Shown here one piece after another: positions 25,455-34,476 of a stretch of 64,000 bases of DNA. Both the position numbers and the translations under genes were made by a program. Numbering within the stretch: the first letter of the stretch is position 1; each line of letters starts with the position of its first letter. Source of the DNA: CBFDBF01 sp050304615 (lineage in GTDB: Bacteria; Pseudomonadota; Gammaproteobacteria; Chromatiales; Chromatiaceae); the NCBI GenBank assembly GCA_050304615.1, contig JBNLDW010000002.1:17570-81569 (forward strand), written 5' to 3'. The notes under the pieces are model-generated. The model searched no databases. It was given only the letters and a program-made list of their open reading frames with translations, and had not been told where the DNA came from.

Positions 25455-26573
25455 ATGGGTCTATTCAGCAAAACGGTCTTGGCCGAGATCAAGGATGAAT
25501 TCAAGGCAGTCGATGAGATACGCCAGCAGCTTGAACCGGCAGATCTGAAGGCAGTATTGCTATTCGTTTCCGTCGACTACAACTTAGGCGACCTCGCTAA
25601 GGCACTGAAAGATGCCTTTACAGTCCCGGTCTTCGGTTGTACTACTGCTGGCCATATCGGCCCAGGTGGCTATCGACAGCGCGGACTGCAGGCAACAGGC
25701 ATATACGGTAGTTCAATATCAGTTAAAATTGAGGTTATCCAGCCACTGGAGCAATGTCAGGCGATAGTCTCTGCCCTTGGTAAACAGATAGACCCTATCC
25801 CGCTAAATAGCGACAGACATAGATTCGGACTACTGTTAGTGGATGGCCTTTCTAGAATGGAGGAACGGCTAACAGCATCGATACATCACTGCTTCCCAGA
25901 CATACCATTGATCGGCGGATCAGCTGGAGATGACCTTTCATTTCAATCTACCTATATCTTCGCCAACGGCCAGTTTATATCCAATGCAGCGGTATTGGCC
26001 CTGTTCGAAACAGACGCGCCCTTCGCGGCGTTCAAATTCCAGCATTTTGTTCCAACAGAGGAGCTATTGGTAGTAACAGATGCTGATGTTGACACACGTA
26101 CAGTAAAGGAATTCAACGGTGAACAAGCCGCTCTAGTATATGCAAAACGATTAGGGCTTGCTGTCGATGATTTGTCTCCGGACGTATACTCACGTTTTCC
26201 GGTAATGATGAAATTGGGTGCGGATTATTACGTCCGCTCTATTCAGCAGTGCAACGACGACCTAAGCCTGACCTTCTATTGCGCCATTGCCTCGGGCATT
26301 GTGTTGCGCCTTGGGAACGCGGTCAACCCCATGGAGACAGCAGAAAAGGCGTTTGCTGACATCAAAAGACTGGTTCCCACCCTAAGCCTGATCATAGGAT
26401 GCGACTGCATATTGCGTCGTTTAGAATTTGAAGGCACTAATCTAAGTGAGCAGATTGGAGAGCTGCTATCAGCAAACAAGGTGGTCGGTTTTAGTACCTA
26501 TGGTGAACAGTTCAACGCACTACATATGAACCAGACATTCACTGGCCTTGCGATCGGAGAATATAATGAGTGA
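25455..26573 (+). CDS. FIST-domain sensor protein
   Basis: A 372-residue cytosolic protein with FIST N and C domains (VFGCTTAGHIGPGGYRQRGL near residue 60; IPLIGGSAGDDLSFQ near 150; HFVPTEELLVVTDAD near 195; LGADYYVRSIQQCNDDLSL; CDCILRRLEFEG near the end). FIST domains are predicted ligand sensors, perhaps for amino acids, and usually feed histidine kinases or cyclases. The gene overlaps the next one, a histidine kinase, by eight bases (ATGAGTGA), so sensing and signalling are split into two coupled proteins. Confidence 0.85.
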   Translation: MGLFSKTVLAEIKDEFKAVDEIRQQLEPADLKAVLLFVSVDYNLGDLAKALKDAFTVPVFGCTTAGHIGPGGYRQRGLQATGIYGSSISVKIEVIQPLEQCQAIVSALGKQIDPIPLNSDRHRFGLLLVDGLSRMEERLTASIHHCFPDIPLIGGSAGDDLSFQSTYIFANGQFISNAAVLALFETDAPFAAFKFQHFVPTEELLVVTDADVDTRTVKEFNGEQAALVYAKRLGLAVDDLSPDVYSRFPVMMKLGADYYVRSIQQCNDDLSLTFYCAIASGIVLRLGNAVNPMETAEKAFADIKRLVPTLSLIIGCDCILRRLEFEGTNLSEQIGELLSANKVVGFSTYGEQFNALHMNQTFTGLAIGEYNE

Positions 26574-27570
26574 GAAAGTTAAGGAGCTAAAGCATCAACT
26601 CAAGGCTCAGAACAAAACTATTCGAGTGTTATCGGAACGGCTGGAACAACAGATATCCGACGATATTACCGGATTTGCGCTGTTTGAACAGAATATTTCA
26701 TTAGAAAACGTTGTTTCTGCACGCACCCAAGAGCTAGAACGCACCCTGTCAGAACTAAAGGCAGCCCAGGCAGAACTGCTTCATGCGCAAAAGCAACAGG
26801 CCATTGGCCAGTTAGCATCAGGCATAGCACACGAGATCAACACACCGATCCAATACGTGGGAGATAATATAAAGTTTTTAACTGACTCTTTTGACGAACT
26901 ACTCCAAACCATAATGTCATGTAAAAGTATGGCTACAGAAGGGAATGATACTGAAGATATGGATTACCTTATAAAAGAGGTGCCTCGAGCCCTTAAAGAG
27001 AGCGCAGAGGGGGTTGCATATATAGCCAGCATTGTTAGCGCAATGAAGGAGTTCGCCCATCCCAGCGGCGATGCTATGCAGCAGATAGATATACATCAAC
27101 TTATTCAGACAACCATTGCAATATCTCGTAACGAATGGAAACACTCCGCAAATCTAGAGACCAATTTCGACCCGGAGCTACCGCCAGTCGATGGCCTTAA
27201 GGATGAGCTAGGCCAGGTCTTGCTTAATCTTATAGTAAACGCCGCTCACGCCATTGAAGATAACAAAGAGCTGGGTGAGTCGGAGGGGATGATCCGCATC
27301 ACCACCAGACGTGATAGTGACTGGATCGAAATCCAGGTTGAAGATAACGGTTGCGGCATACCAGAGGCACTACGCCAAAAGATATTTGAGCCTTTCTTTA
27401 CTACCAAAGATGTTGGGCGTGGCTCTGGACAGGGGTTAGCTATCGTGTACAGCATAGTAACTGACAAGCATCACGGAAAACTGAGCGTTCAATCAGAACA
27501 GGGGAAAGGTTCTATTTTCATTGTGCGCGTGCCTTTGGTAAACACAAAAGCTGAGGCCGCCTCGCATTAA
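26566..27570 (+). CDS. Sensor histidine kinase, soluble, partner of the FIST protein
   Basis: A 334-residue kinase with no membrane segment. Residues 1-85 are a helical coiled coil (ERTLSELKAAQAELLHAQ). The H-box is GQLASGIAHEINTPIQYVGD, with the phospho-His in AHEINTP. The ATPase part shows an N-box ELGQVLLNLIVNAAHAIED, G1 VEDNGCGIP, F-box KIFEPFFTTK and G2 GRGSGQGLAIVYSIV. The family is the HisKA type common in gammaproteobacteria after FIST proteins. The start is at 26566 with GGAG upstream; the input must come from the FIST partner. Confidence 0.9.
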   Translation: MSEKVKELKHQLKAQNKTIRVLSERLEQQISDDITGFALFEQNISLENVVSARTQELERTLSELKAAQAELLHAQKQQAIGQLASGIAHEINTPIQYVGDNIKFLTDSFDELLQTIMSCKSMATEGNDTEDMDYLIKEVPRALKESAEGVAYIASIVSAMKEFAHPSGDAMQQIDIHQLIQTTIAISRNEWKHSANLETNFDPELPPVDGLKDELGQVLLNLIVNAAHAIEDNKELGESEGMIRITTRRDSDWIEIQVEDNGCGIPEALRQKIFEPFFTTKDVGRGSGQGLAIVYSIVTDKHHGKLSVQSEQGKGSIFIVRVPLVNTKAEAASH

Positions 27571-27906
27571 AGCAATTAAAAGAGGTTATTTTAATACCCT
27601 AGCAAAGCCTTTTTCCTATACAGTCAAAGCCCCCCTAGTCAAGAAGATGCGTCCACACAATCGCCCCGGGTGACCGTACTTCTTTAGTGCGCGAAAAAAT
27701 GGCTAGAGGCCAGCACAATTTAGCGACAATAGTACAGAGCGCGCCCCTTCAGTACACGTGAATGTTTTGCTGGAGAGGGATGAAAACGGCTTGAATCATG
27801 CCTATACTCAGGATGTATATATGGAAGCACGATCGGCAGCTTGATCAAACCTAACGTTAGGGACGCCATTCTACTTCCGCTCAATCCAAATCACTAGCGA
27901 GGCCAT
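27571..27906. other. Intergenic region before the response-regulator gene
   Basis: About 336 bases. A short palindrome CTAACGTTAG lies at about 27851. No gene or intrinsic terminator is clear; the start of a second transcript for the response regulator and kinase probably lies here. Confidence 0.4.
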
Positions 27907-29580
27907 GTGTTACTAAATGAAGGCAGTTACAGTAGTACAGGAATGGACGATTTATTTGCCAGCCTGCGCTATCTGATTATCGATGATTTTGAGCAAATGC
28001 GTGTCTCCTTCAAGGGGATGCTGACGAGCTTTGGTGCCGAAAACATTGATACCTGCCAAACTGGCGAGCTAGGCATGAAAGCACTCTCCACAAATAGTTA
28101 CGATGTGGTGATATGTGACTACAACCTTGGGGACGGCAAGGATGGACAGCAGGTATTAGAAGAGGCACGCTACCTGGGCTATCTGGGCCACGCTTGCAGC
28201 TTTTTTATGATCACGGCTGAGAGCAATATGCCGATGGTACTCGGCGCATTGGAACAGCAACCTGACGAATATATGGTCAAGCCTATAAACACAGACGCAC
28301 TACAACACCGCCTCGCAAATACACTGAAACGCAAACAACAACTCAAGGCAGTTGACCAGGCGCTGATGGAAGGAGACAAAACAAGTGCCATTGATCATTG
28401 CCAGGAGCAACGGGGCAAAGATCCTAAAAAGAATTTATATTTGGGAAAACTACAGGCCGAACTTTGCATCGATCTTGAGCGTTATGATGAGGCGGAAGTG
28501 ATTTATAAAGAAGTGTTAAAGATTCGCGGCTTTCCATGGGCGACCTTTGCTTTAGCCAAAATCGAATTTTTTCGTAAAAACCTAGTGACCGCAGAGCGCC
28601 ACTTTCGTGATTTAATTAAGGAGAATGAACACTATGTTGAGGCCTATGATTGGCTGGCAATGGTATTGAATGAGAGGGGTGAAACAAAAGAGTCCCAAGA
28701 ATTACTCCAGCAGGCGGTCAAACTCTCTCCGAAAACGGTCAGTAGACAGCGTAAACTTGGTGAGCTGGCAGTAAAACATGATGATTTCAAAACAGCTGAG
28801 CGCGCTTATCAGGCGGCCGTCCGCTGGGGAGAATACTCCTGTTTTTCCAGCGCTGATGAGTACCGTCAGCTGACTGATATTTATCTTAAAGGCGGCCAAA
28901 ATCAAAAGGCGCTCAGACTGCTGGCCGATGGACGTAAGCGATTTAACGGGCGTCCCTCAGAAGAGATTCAAGTACTGAGCAAGCAGGCCCGAGCTAAACT
29001 ACTTATCAAAAAGAATGATGATATTGATACCTACCTGAAAAAGATTGATCAGTTAGTCAATGCGCACAAGGGTGTAATCGCCGCCGAGGATTTATTAGTC
29101 GTCGCCGATGACCTATTTAAGGTTTTTCGGCATGATGAGGCAAAGGCATTGTTGGACGTACTACTGTGCAATCACCATGATGACGACAAATGGACAGATC
29201 GGGTGCGCCGACTTATGAAGCAACACAACAGAGAAGATGAGGCTGACGCCCTGATCAATAATAGCCGTGGCAAATTAAAAAAGATTCATGCCGAGTGCGC
29301 TTCACTTTTAGAAGGCGACAACATGGAAAAGGCAATAACCATGTTGAATGAAACCGTTGATGAATATCCGGCCAACAGGACACTCGCACTCATGTCGGTC
29401 AACGCCATGATTGATTACATGCGAGAACACGGGGTGGACAAAGACCTCCACTTCAAGTGTCGCTACTCGCTAAATCAGTTATTGGTGAAAAACCCACAGG
29501 ATACTACTGCTGAGGAGCATCTTCGCATGCTATCTCAACTGTCGACCCAACGAAAAAAGGAGTATTCAGTTGCAGAATAA
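27907..29580 (+). CDS. Response regulator with receiver domain and TPR-like repeats
   Basis: A 557-residue protein. Residues about 20-145 form a receiver domain (acidic pair D26-D27, phospho-acceptor Asp 71 in VVICDYNLGDGKDG, switch Thr in FFMITAESN, Lys in EYMVKPIN). The rest is helical TPR-like repeats (LYLGKLQAELCIDLERYDEA; FPWATFALAKIEFFRKNLVT and others). It has no DNA-binding or enzymatic output, so it should act by protein contacts. The start is GTG 27907; ATG 27943 is an alternative. A kinase gene overlaps its 3' end by 11 bases. Confidence 0.88.
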   Translation: MLLNEGSYSSTGMDDLFASLRYLIIDDFEQMRVSFKGMLTSFGAENIDTCQTGELGMKALSTNSYDVVICDYNLGDGKDGQQVLEEARYLGYLGHACSFFMITAESNMPMVLGALEQQPDEYMVKPINTDALQHRLANTLKRKQQLKAVDQALMEGDKTSAIDHCQEQRGKDPKKNLYLGKLQAELCIDLERYDEAEVIYKEVLKIRGFPWATFALAKIEFFRKNLVTAERHFRDLIKENEHYVEAYDWLAMVLNERGETKESQELLQQAVKLSPKTVSRQRKLGELAVKHDDFKTAERAYQAAVRWGEYSCFSSADEYRQLTDIYLKGGQNQKALRLLADGRKRFNGRPSEEIQVLSKQARAKLLIKKNDDIDTYLKKIDQLVNAHKGVIAAEDLLVVADDLFKVFRHDEAKALLDVLLCNHHDDDKWTDRVRRLMKQHNREDEADALINNSRGKLKKIHAECASLLEGDNMEKAITMLNETVDEYPANRTLALMSVNAMIDYMREHGVDKDLHFKCRYSLNQLLVKNPQDTTAEEHLRMLSQLSTQRKKEYSVAE

Positions 29581-30274
29581 TAAACTGAAAGAAGCTAAAT
29601 TATGCCTGACCCCGGCCTTCGCCATGGTCTCCCATGACATTAAAAACTCCCTCGGTATTTTACTGAAGCATATCGGCGCGATCTCGGAACAGTGCAATGT
29701 TGAGGTGGGCGGCATAAAGCAAGAGTGCGCAAACATGGAGTATGAGGTCAGACGCATTAACAGTAATCTGGTAAAGATGCTTACCCTATTTAAGGTCGAA
29801 GAAGGTAACTACATGCTAAATGTTGACGCCCATTCCATGAGCGAGTTTCTCGAAGAAAGCATGCTGGAACATGGTGATCTTGCCAAGCAAAAAGGGATTG
29901 GTTATGAGATTGATTGTAGTGAAGAGCTGTATTGGTATTTTGACCGAAACCTGATGAGCGGAGTGGTGAGCAACGCCATCAACAACGCCATGCGTTACAC
30001 CAATGATTGGCTGAGGATTTCGGCACAAACCACGAATGAGGGACTAGCAATTACCGTAGAGGATAACGGCGATGGCTTTCCCAAATCGATGCTAGAAAAA
30101 CAGGGAGAGTTTTTTCGTCCAGAATCTGGGTTTCTCAATAACAATACCGGCCTTGGTCTCTATTTCACGCAGGTGGTGCTAGATCTTCACCAGCACGATG
30201 ACAAACAGGGAAAGGTGACGCTCTCCAACGGAGGAGTACTGGGGGGCGGTAGTTGCAGTATCCTGCTACCGTGA
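29570..30274 (+). CDS. Small soluble histidine kinase, partner of the TPR response regulator
   Basis: A 234-residue kinase starting with TTG at 29570, seven bases after AAGGAG and inside the end of the previous gene. The H-box is AMVSHDIKNSLGILLKHIG. The ATPase domain has N-box MSGVVSNAINNAMRY, G1 VEDNGDGFP and G2 NTGLGLYFTQVVLD. No sensor domain or membrane segment is visible, so it needs another sensory protein. Translational overlap makes it the natural partner of the preceding receiver. Confidence 0.85.
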   Translation: MQNNKLKEAKLCLTPAFAMVSHDIKNSLGILLKHIGAISEQCNVEVGGIKQECANMEYEVRRINSNLVKMLTLFKVEEGNYMLNVDAHSMSEFLEESMLEHGDLAKQKGIGYEIDCSEELYWYFDRNLMSGVVSNAINNAMRYTNDWLRISAQTTNEGLAITVEDNGDGFPKSMLEKQGEFFRPESGFLNNNTGLGLYFTQVVLDLHQHDDKQGKVTLSNGGVLGGGSCSILLP

Positions 30275-30330
30275 TCGTTGATCAGTTTCGCAGCATATCC
30301 AACCCGGATCTTTTCTCTTGCCCCTGTATA

Positions 30331-30415
30331 TTAGCTGCGAGCCTATTTCCTTTACTTGTCTAAAAGAAAATAGGCGAAAGAAAAAGACACTCCACGACTT
30401 GCCCTTCGGGTAGAG
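30331..30415 (+). repeat. Partial copy of the hairpin repeat family
   Basis: Starts with TAGCTGCGAG. The hairpin arms are GCCTATTT (30341-30348) and AAATAGGC (30368-30375) with further pairing inside, then GAAAGAAAAAGACACTCCACG and ACTTGCCCTTCGGG. The same order occurs at 48274-48360 and, inverted, at 49850-49936. The stem pairs are kept although the bases differ between copies. Confidence 0.7.
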
Positions 30416-30426
30416 GGAACGCAGAT

Positions 30427-30936
30427 CTAAACCCCACCCCCCCGGTGTACTATTTCATAATAGAGCTTCTCCAACTCTGTTTTGTGCTGGGTCTCTTCGT
30501 CAGCCAGAAAGCTGAATAGATCCTTGATCGGGCCAGGACTGGTTGACTCTGCCAGGGCACGGTACTGCTCCATGGCGATCTGTTCGCGCCCCAAGGCATA
30601 CTGCAACACCGCCTGATCATCTACCGTATCTCCCAGTTCAGGTAGCTGAATCGCATCGGAAAAGTGGCTGTCACTGGCCGGGGTCTCGACCAACCCCTTG
30701 AGCTGCTCCTCAAGGTCAGGACGGGCGCGGAGCTCGGTAAACAACGTAAAGTGGCGCTGCTCCTCCTCCGCTAGCTCTTCCGCTAGGTAACGCATCTGTT
30801 TGTTTACCTGCGGTGCCAGAGCAACATAAAAGTCGCGGGCGGTACGCTCAAACTCAATAGCCACCTCCAAGATCTCGGCCAGAGTTTTCTTGGACCGCAG
30901 CTTGTTGTAACCATTGGATGCGCCTTCATCGCTCAT
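30427..30936 (-). CDS. Ferritin-like / rubrerythrin-type diiron protein
   Basis: A 169-residue protein with ferritin-like four-helix pattern and Glu/His iron motifs (EFERTARDFYVALAPQ, then LAEEEQRHFTLFTEL; later LGREQIAMEQYRAL and LADEETQHKTELEKLYY). There is no C-terminal rubredoxin Cys4 site, so it is not a full rubrerythrin. It starts 11 bases after the FAD oxidoreductase and is the last gene of the Mrp/complex-I-like operon. It may protect the oxygen-sensitive clusters of that complex or pass electrons to peroxide; both are inference. Confidence 0.8.
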   Translation of the reverse strand: MSDEGASNGYNKLRSKKTLAEILEVAIEFERTARDFYVALAPQVNKQMRYLAEELAEEEQRHFTLFTELRARPDLEEQLKGLVETPASDSHFSDAIQLPELGDTVDDQAVLQYALGREQIAMEQYRALAESTSPGPIKDLFSFLADEETQHKTELEKLYYEIVHRGGGV

Positions 30937-30947
30937 GCCGTACCCTC

Positions 30948-32744
30948 CTACTTTCTGTTTCGGCCACTCAGGTAGCTATCGATACTGGCTGCTGTCCGGT
31001 GACCGTCCGCCACCGCATGGACCACATCCGGACCCTTGACGCAATCACCGGCCGCCCATAACCATGGCTCTGAGGTGCGCCCGTCACCGTCTACCGTAAT
31101 ACGGCCCCGGTTCCACTCCAGTTTTTCCGTCAGCTCTTCACCCAGCAGACCTACGTCAGACATCTGGCCGATGGCCTCGATCACCATGTCACCGGCGTGG
31201 AACTGCTCATCGGTTTCATCGTAACTAGGCGCGAACTGGCCCTGCTCATCAAAGATAGACTTTACATGCCAGGTTATCAGTCCGGTGACCCTGCCGTCCT
31301 CAATGGTTATCTGCTGTGGTCCGCGGGCATCCAGGATCTTAATACCTTCCTCCCCGCACTCCTTCACCTCTTCCGGATCTGCCAGGAAGTGAGCGAAGTC
31401 TTCCAGCGCGGTAACCGTAAGCTTGACCTCGCCGTGCTGCTGTTGCTGCAACCGTGCCATACTGCGGGCGATGTCCATGGCCACGTTACCGCCACCGATC
31501 ACCACTATTTGGCGAGGTGCCTCGATGGGCTCTCCATCGGTGATGGCGCGCAATAGATCCACCGACTTGGGAACATCTTTGTGCTCCGAACCAGGTATCC
31601 TGGTGGAACGTCCCAGGTGCAAACCGATAGAGAGTAGCACCGCATCGTACTCTTGGCGCAACTGGTCAATGGAGACATCCACACCAACTTGGCTGTTGCA
31701 GTGGATCTCCACACCCATGGCGCGGATGACATCTACATCACGGTCGATCATATCGTAAGGCAGACGGTATTCAGGAATACCGTAACGGGTCATACCGCCG
31801 GGGTGTGCCCGCGCCTCATGCACCACCACCTTATGGCCTTTCCGCGCCAGATCGTAGGCGGTGGTCAGGCCTGCAGGCCCGGCGCCGATGATGGCAATCC
31901 TCTTGCCTGTAGCCGGGGCAGGAGCACCAACGATCTCATTGTATTGTTCGTAGGGCACCTGGTCGGTAATGTGTCGTTTGAGCCAGCGGATGGCGAGCGG
32001 ATCACCCTCGTGATGCACGGCGCAGACGGTCTCACACTTGTGGGTACATACCCGTCCGCACACCTCGGAGAATGGATTGGTCTCGTACAGCAGTTCCAGT
32101 CCGTGCTGGTAGTCGCCATCACGCACCGCGGCGATGTAATCGGGGATCGACATATGGGCTGGGCAGGTGGCAATACAGAGACCACAGGAGACGCAACGGT
32201 CCGCCTCAAGCTGGGCCTGCTCCACCGAGTAGCCATGCACGATCTCGTCGAAGGAGCCGATACGCACATCAGGCTCCAGTTCACCCATGTGCTCCCTAGT
32301 CATTGGAGTTAGGTGATAGCCATCAGGCCGTCTGTAGCCCAGCTTGGCATCGTCCCAAGACTTCTTATCGACGCCGGGGATAAAACGGAAGACGTCGGGA
32401 TCTGCATCCACCCACTTATACTCGTTGGACATGGTGAGCGAGCCGGTCATGCAGATATCCACACACAGTGCACACCAGCAGCAACGGCCGTAATCGATAC
32501 GGGGACGCAGGCCGGAGTCACCCTGCTCCGTTGGAATCCCATCCACCGGCACCATATCAATAGCCGCATTCTGACAGATCGCCTCACAGCTGCCGCAACC
32601 GATGCACTTATCAACATCGTTCTGGTGGAAGCCACGATAGCGCGCGGCGCCAGGACGCTCATTTAGCGGATCGCGGATGGTAACCGGATCGCGAAATAGA
32701 TTCTTCCACGCGGTAAAGGGTGAGAGGACGTCGCGTATACTCAT
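30948..32744 (-). CDS. NuoI-like ferredoxin fused to GltD-like FAD/NAD(P)H oxidoreductase
   Basis: A 598-residue electron-input subunit. Residues 1-105 resemble NuoI/MbhN, with two [4Fe-4S] motifs: C47-C50-C53-C57 and C88-C91-C94-C98. From about 145 the chain is GltD/NfnB-like, with CVSCGLCIATC (184-194), a second Cys set C229-C233-C237-C241, an FAD site GAGPAGL (287-293) and a nucleotide site GGGNVAMD (417-424), ending with WAAGDCVKGPDVVHAVADG. This should oxidise or reduce NAD(P)H and pass electrons to the membrane arm. It starts two bases after the NuoD-like gene. Such a fusion replaces the soluble NADH module (NuoEFG), which is absent here. Confidence 0.88.
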   Translation of the reverse strand: MSIRDVLSPFTAWKNLFRDPVTIRDPLNERPGAARYRGFHQNDVDKCIGCGSCEAICQNAAIDMVPVDGIPTEQGDSGLRPRIDYGRCCWCALCVDICMTGSLTMSNEYKWVDADPDVFRFIPGVDKKSWDDAKLGYRRPDGYHLTPMTREHMGELEPDVRIGSFDEIVHGYSVEQAQLEADRCVSCGLCIATCPAHMSIPDYIAAVRDGDYQHGLELLYETNPFSEVCGRVCTHKCETVCAVHHEGDPLAIRWLKRHITDQVPYEQYNEIVGAPAPATGKRIAIIGAGPAGLTTAYDLARKGHKVVVHEARAHPGGMTRYGIPEYRLPYDMIDRDVDVIRAMGVEIHCNSQVGVDVSIDQLRQEYDAVLLSIGLHLGRSTRIPGSEHKDVPKSVDLLRAITDGEPIEAPRQIVVIGGGNVAMDIARSMARLQQQQHGEVKLTVTALEDFAHFLADPEEVKECGEEGIKILDARGPQQITIEDGRVTGLITWHVKSIFDEQGQFAPSYDETDEQFHAGDMVIEAIGQMSDVGLLGEELTEKLEWNRGRITVDGDGRTSEPWLWAAGDCVKGPDVVHAVADGHRTAASIDSYLSGRNRK

Positions 32745-32746
32745 GC

Positions 32747-33922
32747 CTACCTCTCAATCTCTGGTGGATAGGTGTGCAGTGAAACCATCAGCGCAGCCAC
32801 ATCAGAGATATTTACGTTGACGATCAGCCGCTCCAACAAGGCCATGGCATGGGTGTATGATGGTCCACGCACGTTGACTCGACGCGGATAGCCGCTGCCA
32901 TCGGTAACCAGATAGTAGCCGTATTCGCCGCGTGAGCACTCGCCACGGATATAGGTCTCGCCACGCGGGATCTTCCAGTGCAACACATTGGGGATCTTGG
33001 CCATCAATGGCCCCTCGTTAGGCATCTTGGCCAGTATCTGCCGTATCAGATCTACCGACATCAGTAGATCGCGACGGCGCACATCGGCCCGCGCATATAC
33101 ATCCGACTCGGTTGCCACCACCGGCTCAAACTCCAGTTCTGGATAGACCAGATAGGGCTGATCCTTGCGCACATCCTTGGCTACGCCGGCGGCACGAGCG
33201 ACGGGGCCGGTAACACCGTAGGAATCGATCAGTTGCGGATCGACATAACCGAGACCGACAGTACGCTTCTTAAACACGGCGTTGCAGTACATCACCTCAT
33301 AGACATCCTTGAGGGTACTCTCGATCTCCTGCAGGGTCTTCTCCATACGTTTTGCAAAGCCCTGCGGCAGGCCGTCGCGCACCCCGCCAGGAAGAATGAA
33401 CATATGGTAGATGCGCGCACCGGTCAGCTCTTCGAAACGATCCAGCATCAGATCACGCACATATGTTGTCCACTGACCAATCACACCCTGACCTAAGGCA
33501 CCAGCCTGACCACCAAGGTACATCAGATAGCTGTTGACCCGTCCCATCTCCAGGATGAGCGTGCGTATCCAGTCGGCGCGCTCGGGCGACTTGATCCCCG
33601 CCAGTTCCTCCACCGCCGCAGCATAGCAGTACTCATTGAAATCCGGCTCCGGCACACAGACGCGACAGACTATGGGGAAACACTGGATGAAGGTACGCCG
33701 CTCCATCAATTTTTCGAAGCCGCGGTGCAGGTAGCCAACGTGGGTCTTACCTGCGACCACTTCATCGCCACAGACGGTAAGCTCCAGTGACATGTTACCG
33801 GTGATGCCAGGGTGTTGTGGTCCCTGCCACAGTTTTAGGTATTTGCCCGACGTCAAATCTATATCAAGGCTGCCATCAGCCTTTTTCTGCGGGTATTGAT
33901 TACGTTCCGGTTGATACGTCAT
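32747..33922 (-). CDS. NuoD-like / energy-converting hydrogenase large-subunit-like protein, lacking [NiFe] ligands
   Basis: A 391-residue protein of the 49-kDa/NuoD/MbhL family. It has the GPQHPGITGN start motif (about 34-43), including the His that lines the quinone site in NuoD. The position of the first NiFe motif reads VCRVCVPEPDF (Cys 86 and 89), so only one Cys matches CxxC, and the C-terminus ends LHTYPPEIER without any Cys. It therefore cannot hold an [NiFe] centre. Start at 33922, just after the NuoC stop; longer frame to 34000 overlaps NuoC. The role is electron transfer and coupling. Confidence 0.88.
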   Translation of the reverse strand: MTYQPERNQYPQKKADGSLDIDLTSGKYLKLWQGPQHPGITGNMSLELTVCGDEVVAGKTHVGYLHRGFEKLMERRTFIQCFPIVCRVCVPEPDFNEYCYAAAVEELAGIKSPERADWIRTLILEMGRVNSYLMYLGGQAGALGQGVIGQWTTYVRDLMLDRFEELTGARIYHMFILPGGVRDGLPQGFAKRMEKTLQEIESTLKDVYEVMYCNAVFKKRTVGLGYVDPQLIDSYGVTGPVARAAGVAKDVRKDQPYLVYPELEFEPVVATESDVYARADVRRRDLLMSVDLIRQILAKMPNEGPLMAKIPNVLHWKIPRGETYIRGECSRGEYGYYLVTDGSGYPRRVNVRGPSYTHAMALLERLIVNVNISDVAALMVSLHTYPPEIER

Positions 33923-33923
33923 G

Positions 33924-34457
33924 TTATGCACCATCCGGATAGAGTTGTTCTTGCATGTACTCCGCCGGATCTTTGCTCTCCCGGCCAGGCCGGTGACCAT
34001 ATGTCTCCTCGGAGTACTTCAAGGTATCGAAGTCACGGCGGTAGGGTGGAATGTCATTCCAGCCTTCAAGGATGAACTCTTCATCCACCCCGGGGCTATC
34101 GGGAAAGTCGATACCAAACATCTCGCGCAATTCGCGTTGATAGGTGGCAGCGGTTGGCCAGATATCGTGGATACTCTCCATAGTGGCGCTGTCACGAGAC
34201 AGCATCACCCGCAGGCCAATATCCCGGCCACCCTCCCTGTTGGAGAGCAGATAGGTCAACTGAAACTGACCATCTTCAATCCAGTCCACGGCGGTCAATA
34301 GAACTAGGTGGCTGTACCCCTCTTGGTCACGCAGATGCAGCAGTAACGAACGCAGCTGTGCCTGCGCTACGGTAATAAAGGCAAGATCGTCCCGCTGCTC
34401 GGTTAGTTCACCGAGTTGAAATCGATCCTTTAGCTGTCTATAGAGTGTTTGCATCAT
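33924..34457 (-). CDS. NuoC-like 30-kDa subunit
   Basis: A 177-residue soluble subunit of the complex-I/Mbh type. The family signature is ELREMFGIDFPDSPGVDEEF near residue 108; a preceding part has LLTAVDWIEDGQFQLTYLL. It packs against the NuoB and NuoD homologues. The gene starts 19 bases after the NuoB-like gene and ends one base before the NuoD-like start. It is not fused to NuoD as in E. coli nuoCD. Confidence 0.87.
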   Translation of the reverse strand: MMQTLYRQLKDRFQLGELTEQRDDLAFITVAQAQLRSLLLHLRDQEGYSHLVLLTAVDWIEDGQFQLTYLLSNREGGRDIGLRVMLSRDSATMESIHDIWPTAATYQRELREMFGIDFPDSPGVDEEFILEGWNDIPPYRRDFDTLKYSEETYGHRPGRESKDPAEYMQEQLYPDGA

Positions 34458-34476
34458 TTATATTTTCTATCCGACA

